In this document: in pieces, positions 1-7,185 of the stretch
How positions within the stretch are numbered: the stretch's first letter is position 1
How the letters are laid out: the number at the start of each line of letters is the position of its first letter
Source of the DNA: CAYSIX01 sp964431205
Lineage (GTDB): Bacteria; Planctomycetota; Phycisphaerae; Phycisphaerales; Phycisphaeraceae
Assembly: GCA_964431205.1 (NCBI GenBank)
Contig: CAYSIX010000025.1
Coordinates: 1 to 25,733 of the forward strand
Direction of reading: 5' to 3'
Length of the DNA stretch: 25,733 bases
Position numbers and translations under genes: made by a program
Notes under the pieces: model-generated
The model's database searches: none
The model's input: only the letters and a program-made list of their open reading frames with translations
Told to the model about the DNA's origin: nothing

Positions 1-2
1 TG

Positions 3-578
3 GGCATCTGCCTGGGCTTCCAGATGGCCGTCATCGAGTTCGCCCGCAACGTCTGCGGCCTCGAGCACGCCAGCTCCACCGAGTTCGACCCCGACACCCC
101 GCACCCCGTCATCGACATCCTGCCCGAGCAGAAGAAGATCGAGGGCCTCGGCGGGAACATGCGCCTCGGCGGCAAGGACGTGCTCGTCGAGCCCCGCACC
201 CTCGCCGCCTTCCTCTTCAAGCCGAGTGCTGAGCGCAGCCAAGCACCGGATCCCACCACCGCCTTCCTCACCCGCCAACGCTTCCGCCACCGCTACGAGG
301 TGGACCCGAAGTACCTCGACACGCTCCGCGAGCACGGCCTGGTCTTCTCCGGCCGGCACCCCGAGCAGCCGATCATGCAGGTCCTCGAGCTGCCCGGCCA
401 CGCGTTCTTCCTCGGCGCTCAGTTTCACCCGGAGCTGACCAGCCGCCCGCTGCGTCCCCAGCCGATGTTCATGGGCCTCGTCGCCGCCGCCATCCGTCAC
501 GCCCACCCCGACGCCACCCGCGAGCAGGTCAGCACCCGCTGGCTGCCGGCGCCGCGCCACGAGCCGGCGAAGGTTTGA
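3..578 (+). CDS. pyrG: CTP synthase, C-terminal glutamine amidotransferase domain (5' end outside window)
   Basis: This is the end of CTP synthase, the cytoplasmic enzyme that aminates UTP to CTP using ammonia from glutamine, the last step of de novo pyrimidine nucleotide synthesis. The reading frame is open from the first bases, so the N-terminal synthetase domain lies outside the window. The visible part is the class I glutaminase domain. It starts with the nucleophile elbow GICLGFQ, whose catalytic Cys is encoded at 9-11, followed by AVIEFARN, a block typical of PyrG. The other catalytic residues are in FHPE (His at 426-428, Glu at 432-434), followed by the family's SRP and a short C-terminal helix. 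The EGLGGNMRLG block also fits PyrG. The gene converges on the next one across a 200-bp spacer holding an inverted repeat. Identification is secure; only the 5' part is missing. Confidence 0.94.
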   Translation, partial: GICLGFQMAVIEFARNVCGLEHASSTEFDPDTPHPVIDILPEQKKIEGLGGNMRLGGKDVLVEPRTLAAFLFKPSAERSQAPDPTTAFLTRQRFRHRYEVDPKYLDTLREHGLVFSGRHPEQPIMQVLELPGHAFFLGAQFHPELTSRPLRPQPMFMGLVAAAIRHAHPDATREQVSTRWLPAPRHEPAKV

Positions 579-589
579 GCCGATCGGTC

Positions 590-764
590 GGACAGGATAA
601 CAGGATCGACCGGATCCACCGGATAAAAGACTCAAACCGACCAACGGGCTCCTGTCACGGCCTCCAATGCGCCATTTCGTTTCGAATGCCCGCGACGATC
701 GGTAAGCTTGAATACAAGAGATTGAATTCATCCGGTTGATCCGGACCATCCCGTTATCCTGTCC
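590..764. repeat. Imperfect 35-bp inverted repeat flanking about 105 bp between convergent genes
   Basis: The arm at 590-624 starts ggacaggataac and ends accggat. Its reverse complement is found at 730-764 with about 5 mismatches in 35 bases. The arms enclose about 105 bp with no convincing ORF. The element lies exactly between the stops of two convergent genes (578 and 779). A palindrome of this size could act as a bidirectional transcription stop, or it could be a small non-autonomous mobile or REP-like element. No T-tract follows either arm, so a simple intrinsic terminator is not shown. Confidence 0.75.
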
Positions 765-778
765 AACCCGAAACCGCG

Positions 779-1787
779 TCAATCATCCACCAGCACGAAA
801 GACGGCTCGACCAGCTCGTCGCGGTGCTCGGTGCGCACGGCCGTGCGATAGCCCGGTCGCAGGGCCGCGCTGCTCCACGCGCCGTCGGGCGCGAGCGTGA
901 TGATCCCGCACTGGTGCTGCGGATGCAGCTCGTACGTGTCGCGGATGCGTTCGAGCACGCTCACGGCCGCGTCGAGCGGGTTCAGCCCGTGGCGCATGCG
1001 CTCGACGGCCAGGAAGCTGGCGCAGACGCCCATCATCAGCTCGCCCGTACCGGTGCAGACCGCGGCGCCCACGCCGGGCTCGACGTAGAGCCCGTGGCCC
1101 ATGTTCGGCGAGTCGCCCACGCGGCCGGCGGCCTTGAACGCCGTCCCGCTGGTCGAGACCGCCCCGGCCAGCACGTTGCGCCGATCCAGCGCCAGGCAGC
1201 CGATCGTGTCGTGGGTCCGGTTGTGCGGCTCGGTCTCCGGATCGCGGGGCGACGTTCCCGCATCGCGCCCCTCGCCCGGGCCAGGGCGCAGCTCCTCGAT
1301 GTTGGCCAGCACGCCCGGCGTCGGGCCGCCGAACGCGCCGCACGCCGCCTGCTCACCGACCTTCGCCCGCCATCGCTCCAGCGCCTCACGCCCCGCCTGA
1401 TTGACCAGCACCGTCGGCTTCATCCCGCTCGCCTCGGCCAGCCGCTCGGCGCCTTCGCCGGCCAGCAGCGCGTGCTCGGTCTGTTCCATCACCAGCCGCG
1501 CGATGCTGACCGCGTGCACGAACCGCCTCACGTAGCACACCCCCCCACGCTCGCCCGGCCTCGGCGAGCGCATGATCAACGCGTCCAGCGACACCTGCCC
1601 CGAACGCTCCGGGTACGACCCGTAGCCCACCGACGTCACCGATGCGTCGGCCTCGCACGCCCGGCAGCCCCGCTCCACCGCGTCCAGGCTCGCGCCCGCG
1701 TCGTCCCGCAGCACGGCCCAGCCCGCCTCGTTCGCCAGCCGCCCNNNNNNNNNNGCTCCACGTGCTCAGCATGATCGGTCGTGTCAT
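779..1787 (-). CDS. N4-(beta-N-acetylglucosaminyl)-L-asparaginase (glycosylasparaginase), interrupted by an assembly gap
   Basis: An Ntn-hydrolase of the glycosylasparaginase/isoaspartyl peptidase family. It would cleave the GlcNAc-Asn bond of glycoasparagines or hydrolyse related asparagine derivatives. The N-terminus MTRPIMLSTWS begins at ATG 1787, just after a short GAGG. Ten Ns follow (1745-1754), then the frame continues as GRLANEAGWAVLRDDAGASL with the family blocks DAVERGC, SVGYGS and LDALIM. The self-cleavage and catalytic site is HDTIG, with the nucleophile Thr encoded at 1205-1207. After it come the beta-subunit blocks GRVGDSP and TGTGELMM. Length, about 330 residues, fits the family. 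No signal peptide is evident, so it is probably cytoplasmic. It converges with pyrG. The apparent frameshift is an artefact of the gap length: codons end exactly at both gap edges, so the missing bases must be a multiple of three. Confidence 0.9.
1745..1754. other. Assembly gap (10 N) inside the glycosylasparaginase gene
   Basis: The ten Ns fall between the Ser codon of LSTWS (1755-1757) and the Gly codon of GRLANEAGW (1742-1744), both intact. Family members have about one aromatic residue between these segments, so roughly one codon may be missing rather than ten bases. A length of 10 puts the two halves in different frames. Confidence 0.9.
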
Positions 1788-1847
1788 GGCCTCATTATGC
1801 GGCGTTTCCGCCCGCATCGCACGCCTCACACGCCTCACCGTGACCGC

Positions 1848-1875
1848 TGGACAGCCTCATCGGCGCTGGTACAGT
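1848..1875 (+). promoter_or_regulatory. Possible sigma70-type promoter for the DUF481 gene
   Basis: TGGACA at 1848-1853 and TACAGT at 1870-1875 are separated by 16 bases, and the GTG start lies 45 bases further on. Both hexamers are only partial matches, so this is a weak candidate. Confidence 0.3.
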
Positions 1876-1920
1876 GACGCAGGCACTAGGTGTTTTTCCT
1901 GATCGATCGGGAGTGGCAAA

Positions 1921-2955
1921 GTGAAACCAATCGAACGCATCGGGGTGGCGGTGGGGCTCGTTTTGGGGCTGACGGCGCTGGGGCCGGGCGCCGCGTGGGG
2001 CGACGTCCTGATCCTGACCAACGGCGATCGGATCAGCGGCACGATCCTCAAACAGACCGATGAGGCGACGGTGATCGAGCACCCGGTGCTCGGAGCCCTG
2101 ACCGTGCCGGCGGACCAGATCTCGTCGGTGTTCGTGGGGGCGGCGCCGCAGGTGGAGCCGGCGCCTGAACCAGAGACCGAGGCGGCGCCCGAACCGGGAC
2201 CGGAAACCGCGGCCGCCGAGGTCGCCGCCCCGACTCCGCCCGCGCCGGAGGAGCCGGAACCCGAAGACAACGCGGGGATGTTCGGCACGAGCTTCCTCCG
2301 CGGCTGGAACAAGGGAGTCGAGCTGGGCTTCAGCGGCAAGTCGGGCAACACCGAAGAAACCGACATCTTTGCCGCCGTCTTCGCGGACTTCGAGGACGAA
2401 CGCGACCGCTGGGAGTTCGACGCCCGGTACTTCCTCTCCACGAGCGAGGGTGAGACGACCGACAACGAATTCTACGCGTCGATTCTTAAAGACTGGAAGT
2501 ACCCCAACTCGCCGTGGTTCTGGTTCGCCAGGGCCCGCTACGACTGGGACCAGTTCGAGGACTGGCGTCACCGTATTTCGGCGCACATGGGCCCCGGCTA
2601 CGAGATCATCAACACGGAAGAGCTCAAGTGGCGGGCCCGCGCCGGTGTGGGTGTTCTGGGTGAGTTCGGCGGCGAGGCCGACGACCGGGTCACCCCCGAA
2701 GGGCTCGCCGGCACCGAGGTCATCTGGAACATCAGCGAGCGGCAGAAGCTCACCGCGCACGCGACCGTGTTCCCCGACCTCGGCGACGTCGGCCGGTACC
2801 GATCGCTCTCCGGCGCCGAATGGAGCATCAAGATCGACCGGGCCGACGGGCTGAGCCTCAAGTTCGGCATCGAGCACGAGTACCAGTCCGAGACCGACGA
2901 CGATTCCGACCACAACGACTTTCGGTACTACGGCGCGCTGGTGTTCGACTTCTGA
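1921..2955 (+). CDS. DUF481 (YdiY-like) outer-membrane beta-barrel protein with an N-terminal small beta domain
   Basis: A predicted exported outer-membrane protein of 344 residues. Translation probably starts at GTG 1921, eight bases after a GGGAG ribosome site. Residues 1-27 form a signal peptide (hydrophobic VAVGLVLGLTALGPGAAWG). Residues 28-70 hold a small beta-rich segment (LILTNGDRISGTIL) that often precedes such barrels in planctomycetes. A linker rich in Pro, Glu and Ala (about 75-118) leads to the DUF481 region, marked by LGFSGKSGNTEETD and many alternating strands. The chain ends YYGALVFDF with a terminal Phe, typical of outer-membrane barrels. The family is known mostly as salt- or acid-induced outer-membrane proteins of unclear role; the substrate cannot be read here. 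A strong hairpin follows the gene. Confidence 0.8.
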   Translation: MKPIERIGVAVGLVLGLTALGPGAAWGDVLILTNGDRISGTILKQTDEATVIEHPVLGALTVPADQISSVFVGAAPQVEPAPEPETEAAPEPGPETAAAEVAAPTPPAPEEPEPEDNAGMFGTSFLRGWNKGVELGFSGKSGNTEETDIFAAVFADFEDERDRWEFDARYFLSTSEGETTDNEFYASILKDWKYPNSPWFWFARARYDWDQFEDWRHRISAHMGPGYEIINTEELKWRARAGVGVLGEFGGEADDRVTPEGLAGTEVIWNISERQKLTAHATVFPDLGDVGRYRSLSGAEWSIKIDRADGLSLKFGIEHEYQSETDDDSDHNDFRYYGALVFDF

Positions 2956-3008
2956 GCGGACCGGCGCGACCGCCCTGAGAGCCTGTCTCGGCATGCGCTC
3001 AACGCGGC

Positions 3009-3050
3009 GCGTGGCGGCGCAGCCGCGTCGCCCGCATCGCGCCGCCACGC
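3009..3050 (+). terminator. Strong GC hairpin downstream of the DUF481 gene, possible terminator
   Basis: A perfect 12-bp inverted repeat, GCGTGGCGGCGC at 3009-3020 and its complement at 3039-3050, with an 18-base loop. It begins 53 bases after the stop codon. No T-run follows, so termination would be Rho-dependent or the hairpin may only protect the mRNA end. Confidence 0.4.
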
Positions 3051-3210
3051 TCCGCCCTCCATCGCCGATGGATCAACTTCACGAATAGGACTTTCTCCCA
3101 ATAGACAGCGGGCCGACCCGCGGTAAGCTCGATCATCGGGAACCCGCGCCGTTCATCTCTGGTCGGGGCCCGGCGGCCCAACGCGGGTGACCACAGAAAG
3201 GAGAAAGGTC

Positions 3211-4413
3211 ATGCTCGACGCGCATCTCACTTGTCACGGGCGGTGGTCGTGGTCGGCCGCGTTCGCCCTGACCACCGCCTGGCTGCTGACCACGCCGGGC
3301 GACGCGATCGGTCAGGACCCGTTCGCCGCCATCCACGGCACCCGCGCCCCCGTCCGCGCCGGGGACAGCATCAAAGTCGGCACCAATGTCTTCGACGGCC
3401 TCCCCGGCAGCTCCTACATTGCCGAGTTTGAGGACGCCAACGGCATCAACACCGTTCCGCTCGTCGCCGGCCGGCCCGAGGTCATCAACCTCCAGGCCGG
3501 CGGCGTCGGCACCTCCATGCGCGTCAGCGTGTTCGAGGACGGTATGAAGATCGGCGAGGAGTTCATCGACGTGCTCGACAACGGCGTCGTCGAGATCACC
3601 CGCCTCACTTTCGGCGACTTTCCTTCACAGGCCACCGCCATACGCGCCGAAGCTCCGGGCCTCACCCTGCCCCTGAGCCTCAATAACCTGATCGAGTTCG
3701 AGGACAGCACCTTCGTTCCCGGCGTCGGCGAGGTGATCACCGACAAGGATGCTGTCACAGCCATGGGCGGTTTCATCGGCATCTTTGCCCTACAGGACAT
3801 CGACGGCGAACACGCCGGCTATCAGACCGACATCTCCGGCCTGACACAGACGCTCGACCCGTTCCTGCCCGGCATCCTGCCCGAGGCCTACCTCGAGATC
3901 ACCCAGGACCCCGCCGTGCCGCCCTTCGGCCTCATGAAAACTTACGAGCAATCCAATATTGCCGTGTTCTACGGCGATCTGGGTGTCATCGCCAACTTTG
4001 AGCGACCGGCCAACGGCGCCGCCGTGAGCCCGGCTTCCACGCTCGAACCCATCATGATCCCCATCTCGTACCAGGCCACGCTGGACCTCGACCCGGAGAG
4101 CGACACTTTCGGCCGCTTCGAGGCCATCGTGCGCAGCGGCTTCGCTGTCCCCGGCATGAAGGTCCCCGGCGACGCCGACGGCGACGGTGACGTGGACGCC
4201 TTCGACCTCGGCCTCTGGCAGACCCAGTTCGGCATGACCGGCGAGGGGCTCTCGGCCGACTTCGACATGGACAACGACGTCGACGCCTTCGACCTGGGCA
4301 TCTGGCAGATCAACTTCGGCACGGGCGTGGAGGCCGCGATCCCCGAGCCGGCAACGCTCGTCATGCTGCTCGCTGCGGCGGTCGTGCGACGCCGACGAAG
4401 AACGTTCGCCTGA
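3211..4413 (+). CDS. Secreted protein with two dockerin-like repeats and a PEP-CTERM sorting signal
   Basis: An exported surface protein of 400 residues with no recognised catalytic domain. ATG 3211 is preferred over an upstream GTG at 3187 because AAAGGAG lies seven bases before it. A signal peptide covers about residues 1-35 (AAFALTTAWLLTTPGDAIGQ). Residues 36-315 are a beta-rich region I do not recognise. Residues 320-341 and 350-370 are two calcium-loop repeats of the dockerin/EF-hand kind: DADGDGDVDAFDLGLWQ and DMDNDVDAFDLGIWQ. A PEP-CTERM tail follows: IPEP at 377-380, a short hydrophobic stretch and a terminal RRRRR cluster. That tail is normally handled by an exosortase and directs proteins to the envelope or matrix. 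Paired calcium repeats with a PEP-CTERM tail are common in Phycisphaerae-like genomes. Function beyond surface location is unknown. Confidence 0.82.
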   Translation: MLDAHLTCHGRWSWSAAFALTTAWLLTTPGDAIGQDPFAAIHGTRAPVRAGDSIKVGTNVFDGLPGSSYIAEFEDANGINTVPLVAGRPEVINLQAGGVGTSMRVSVFEDGMKIGEEFIDVLDNGVVEITRLTFGDFPSQATAIRAEAPGLTLPLSLNNLIEFEDSTFVPGVGEVITDKDAVTAMGGFIGIFALQDIDGEHAGYQTDISGLTQTLDPFLPGILPEAYLEITQDPAVPPFGLMKTYEQSNIAVFYGDLGVIANFERPANGAAVSPASTLEPIMIPISYQATLDLDPESDTFGRFEAIVRSGFAVPGMKVPGDADGDGDVDAFDLGLWQTQFGMTGEGLSADFDMDNDVDAFDLGIWQINFGTGVEAAIPEPATLVMLLAAAVVRRRRRTFA

Positions 4414-4640
4414 CGGGCGCGCGCCCGATGACAAGCCGGATCCGTCCCTTCGCGGCGCTCCGTACCGGCCTGGGCGCCTACCCGGGCACCGCAGCGGATC
4501 CGCGAAGCCCGCGGACACCGGGCGTGGAACACACGCGCGGCGTCAGCCTTACGCACGCGCACCCGTCCGCATTGCATCGCGGCTCCGTGTGTTGCGCTTC
4601 GTCCCGGCTTGGGGCGACGAGCACAACAACGCGGTGCGTG

Positions 4641-5432
4641 CTACGGCGTCGGTTCCACCGCCGGCAGGTTCGCAAGCGACGCCGCGGCGTCCGCCTCGTG
4701 CACCGCCTCGGCCAGCTCACGCGACAGCGGCACGGCCAGCGTCCCGACCGCCTCGTCTCCCAGCGGATCGACCCACCACGCGTCCACCTCGCGCACCGCC
4801 GCGTGCAGCGACGCCAGGCTGCGGCCCGCCGGCTCGTACCGGCCCTCCGCCCGGTCGATCGCCGCGAGCTGGTACGTCACCGGCAACGCCATCAGCGGGT
4901 TCAGCTCGCGCGCCCGTTCCAGATGCCGCCGGGCTTCGGGGAAATCACCCCGCTGACGCAGCGCCATGCCCAGGTGGTAGTGCGCCTCGGCGTCGGTCGA
5001 CGCCGGCGAAAGATAATCACGCAGGTCCGCGACCGCCCGGTCCGGCTGACGCAGCGCCACCGCCGCGATCCCACGCTCGAGCTGCGCCGCCCGGTTCGCC
5101 GGGTCCAGCAGCAGCGCAATCTTCGCCGCCTCCATCGCGCGCTCGGCCTCGCCCGTGCGGTTGTACGCGTGCGCCAGCACCTGCCACACCTGTGCGTTCT
5201 CGTCGTGCTGGGACTGACGCACGAGCACCTCGAGCAACGCGATCGCGTCGTGGTACCGCTGATAGTCGAGGTACACCAGGGCCGCGCCGATGAACTTCGC
5301 GTCAATCGGCTCACCCTCAAACGCCTTCTGGAAGGCGGGGTCGGCCAGCACGTCCCCCAGCTCCTGGGCGCGGGCGGTTGGGCTGAGCAGCAGCCCGGCC
5401 ACGATCATCAGCACCAGTCGCCATCGCTTCAT
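4641..5432 (-). CDS. Exported tetratricopeptide-repeat protein
   Basis: A 263-residue protein with an N-terminal signal peptide (MKRWRLVLMIVAGLLLSPTARA, likely cut after ARA), so it acts in the periplasm or envelope. The rest is mainly helical TPR repeats between about residues 45 and 205. Clear examples are the segments around YLDYQRYHDAIALLEVLV, VLAHAYNRTGEAERAMEAAK, AVALRQPDRAVADL and HYHLGMALRQRGDFPEARRH. TPRs form a scaffold for protein-protein contacts. AGGGAG lies eight bases before ATG 5432. It is the last gene of a leftward run of three exported-protein genes, 60 bases after the coiled-coil gene, and probably shares their transcript. No specific family is recognised. Confidence 0.75.
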   Translation of the reverse strand: MKRWRLVLMIVAGLLLSPTARAQELGDVLADPAFQKAFEGEPIDAKFIGAALVYLDYQRYHDAIALLEVLVRQSQHDENAQVWQVLAHAYNRTGEAERAMEAAKIALLLDPANRAAQLERGIAAVALRQPDRAVADLRDYLSPASTDAEAHYHLGMALRQRGDFPEARRHLERARELNPLMALPVTYQLAAIDRAEGRYEPAGRSLASLHAAVREVDAWWVDPLGDEAVGTLAVPLSRELAEAVHEADAAASLANLPAVEPTP

Positions 5433-5492
5433 CGGAAACTCCCTTCGTTCGGGATCGTCTCGGATCTCAGGTCCGCGGTGTCGTGGAAGCGG

Positions 5493-7163
5493 TCACGGTG
5501 TCGGCAGCGGCGCGGCGCCGACGAGCTTGCCCGCGCTGTCGAAAAACAGTTCGTTCTGTGCCCGCTGGAACGCCTCGGGATCGAAGTCGTCGGACTCGAT
5601 CATCTGTTCGAGGATCTGGCTGCGGGTCAGGCCCTCGTCCACGACCTCCTGCGCCGCGTTGCCGAACTTGCGGATGCTGTTGACCTTGTTGACCCCGCCG
5701 AGCACGCGGCCGGTCTGCTGCGGCAGGACGTCGGCCTGCTCCCCCAATGAGATGACGTAGCCCTGCGCCTTGCCGCGGATGTTGTTGAACTGCGCCCAGT
5801 TCATCCGTGAGTTCATCGCGGCCCGGCGCTCCTGCTCAGCCTGCTCGCGTTGCGCCGCCTCACGGGCCCGCTGTTCCTGCTCCTGAAAGTATTGCTTCTC
5901 CCGTTCGAGCATGTCCTCGTATCGGCGCTGACGCTCGGCGGCCTCGCGGGCGCGCCGCTGCTCCTGCTCCTCGAAGAACTGACGCTCACGCTCCTTGAGG
6001 TCCTGGATCTTCTCATAACGCTCCTGCGCGTCCTTGAGGTCCTGCTCTCGCCACTCATCGAGCACGCCCTCGGCCCTGGCCTCTTCCTGGGTCATGTTGC
6101 GCAGCCGTTCGACACGCTGACGCTCACGCTCGGCCTCCTCGCGCGCCTGTCGCTCTCGCTCGGCCTCGGCGCGACGCTCGGCCTCCTCACGCTGCTGCTG
6201 CTCGAACTCCCGCTGCGCCTCCTCCCACTCGCGCTCGAGCCGTTCGGCCTCTTCCCGCGCCGTCTCGGCGTCCTGCTCGTGCTGCTCGGCCTTGTCTTCG
6301 TACTCCTCGGCCCGATCCGCGGAGCGATCGGCACCCTCCTCGAGCCGCTCGGCGTTTCGCTCGTGCTCCTCGGCCCGTTCCCGCCAGTCGTCGGCGTCTT
6401 CCGGGTCGCTTGCCTCGTCGGCGTACTCGCGGGCGTTGCGCGCCAGCTTGCGGTACTCCTCGGCCTGGCGTCGGCGGTTCTCGGCGTCCTTGCGCCACCC
6501 GTCCGCCGCGTTGCGATCGAAGTCCGCCCAGACATCTGACCAGTTTGCGTTTTCACGGATCCGATCGGCGGGCGAAAGGATCGGCGTGCTGCCGGGGTTC
6601 AGCGTCGTGGTCACGACCGGGGAGGACAGCGCCTCGCCTGTGGGGGTCGGCGCCCCGTTGGGGCCCACGGGGCCGCCGGGGCCGAATGGGAAATCCGGTC
6701 CGAACGGGCTCGCTGATCCACCGGACCCGATAAAGTCAAGGACCTCCGGCGGCAGGCCCTGACCGCTGAGGATGTCGGCCAGGCCGGCCCCCGAGAACAG
6801 GTACAGGCCCACGCTGAAGTCTGGCGGCCCCATCTCCGAGGGGAACTCGGGGTTGTCGTGCGTCAGGCCGATCCGCTCGAACGCGCGATCGATCGAGCCA
6901 TTCTGTTCCATGCCCGGCGGACACGGAACGAACGGCGCGGGGTTCTGCCCGCTGGAGTTGACGAAGTTGTTGTCGGGCGTCTGCCACTGGATCCCGCCGG
7001 GGATGAACTGGAAGCTGACCGACCCGGCGGGCACGCCATCGGGACAGATCACGTCGTTGCCCAGATGCTCGCATCGCGGGTTGGCCGAGGCGGGGGAGCT
7101 CAGCAGACCGAGCGCGGCCAGCGTCACCACCCATCGGAGCCGTTGGATCGAAGCAGATCGCAT
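5493..7163 (-). CDS. Exported long coiled-coil protein of unknown function
   Basis: A 556-residue protein with a signal peptide (residues 1-28, ending ASA). Residues 29-150 are a mixed region with three cysteines (31, 40 and 81). Residues 150-200 are Gly/Pro-rich and flexible. Residues about 215-450 are an almost continuous charged Glu/Arg/Ala coiled coil. Within it a segment is duplicated in tandem: residues 391-409 and 420-437 share the pattern ERE-QFF/YFQEQEQRAREAA about 29 residues apart. Residues 450-556 form a compact C-terminal region without a recognised domain. GGGAGG lies six bases before ATG 7163, and the gene starts 22 bases after the TPR-barrel gene, so the two are probably co-transcribed. 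The shape suggests a rod or spacer at the cell surface or in the periplasm. That role is inference; no homologous family is recognised. Confidence 0.7.
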   Translation of the reverse strand: MRSASIQRLRWVVTLAALGLLSSPASANPRCEHLGNDVICPDGVPAGSVSFQFIPGGIQWQTPDNNFVNSSGQNPAPFVPCPPGMEQNGSIDRAFERIGLTHDNPEFPSEMGPPDFSVGLYLFSGAGLADILSGQGLPPEVLDFIGSGGSASPFGPDFPFGPGGPVGPNGAPTPTGEALSSPVVTTTLNPGSTPILSPADRIRENANWSDVWADFDRNAADGWRKDAENRRRQAEEYRKLARNAREYADEASDPEDADDWRERAEEHERNAERLEEGADRSADRAEEYEDKAEQHEQDAETAREEAERLEREWEEAQREFEQQQREEAERRAEAERERQAREEAERERQRVERLRNMTQEEARAEGVLDEWREQDLKDAQERYEKIQDLKERERQFFEEQEQRRAREAAERQRRYEDMLEREKQYFQEQEQRAREAAQREQAEQERRAAMNSRMNWAQFNNIRGKAQGYVISLGEQADVLPQQTGRVLGGVNKVNSIRKFGNAAQEVVDEGLTRSQILEQMIESDDFDPEAFQRAQNELFFDSAGKLVGAAPLPTP

Positions 7164-7185
7164 GTCAGACCTCCCACTCGAGGGT

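Noticed and set aside
4415..4426. Palindrome GGGCGCGCGCCC just after the PEP-CTERM gene as a terminator
   Set aside because: It has no loop and no T-run; such short GC palindromes are expected by chance here.
4428..5750. Long plus-strand open frame opposite the TPR gene
   Set aside because: The sequence is Arg/His/Pro-rich without a domain, and the opposite strand has a signal peptide, TPRs and a ribosome site.
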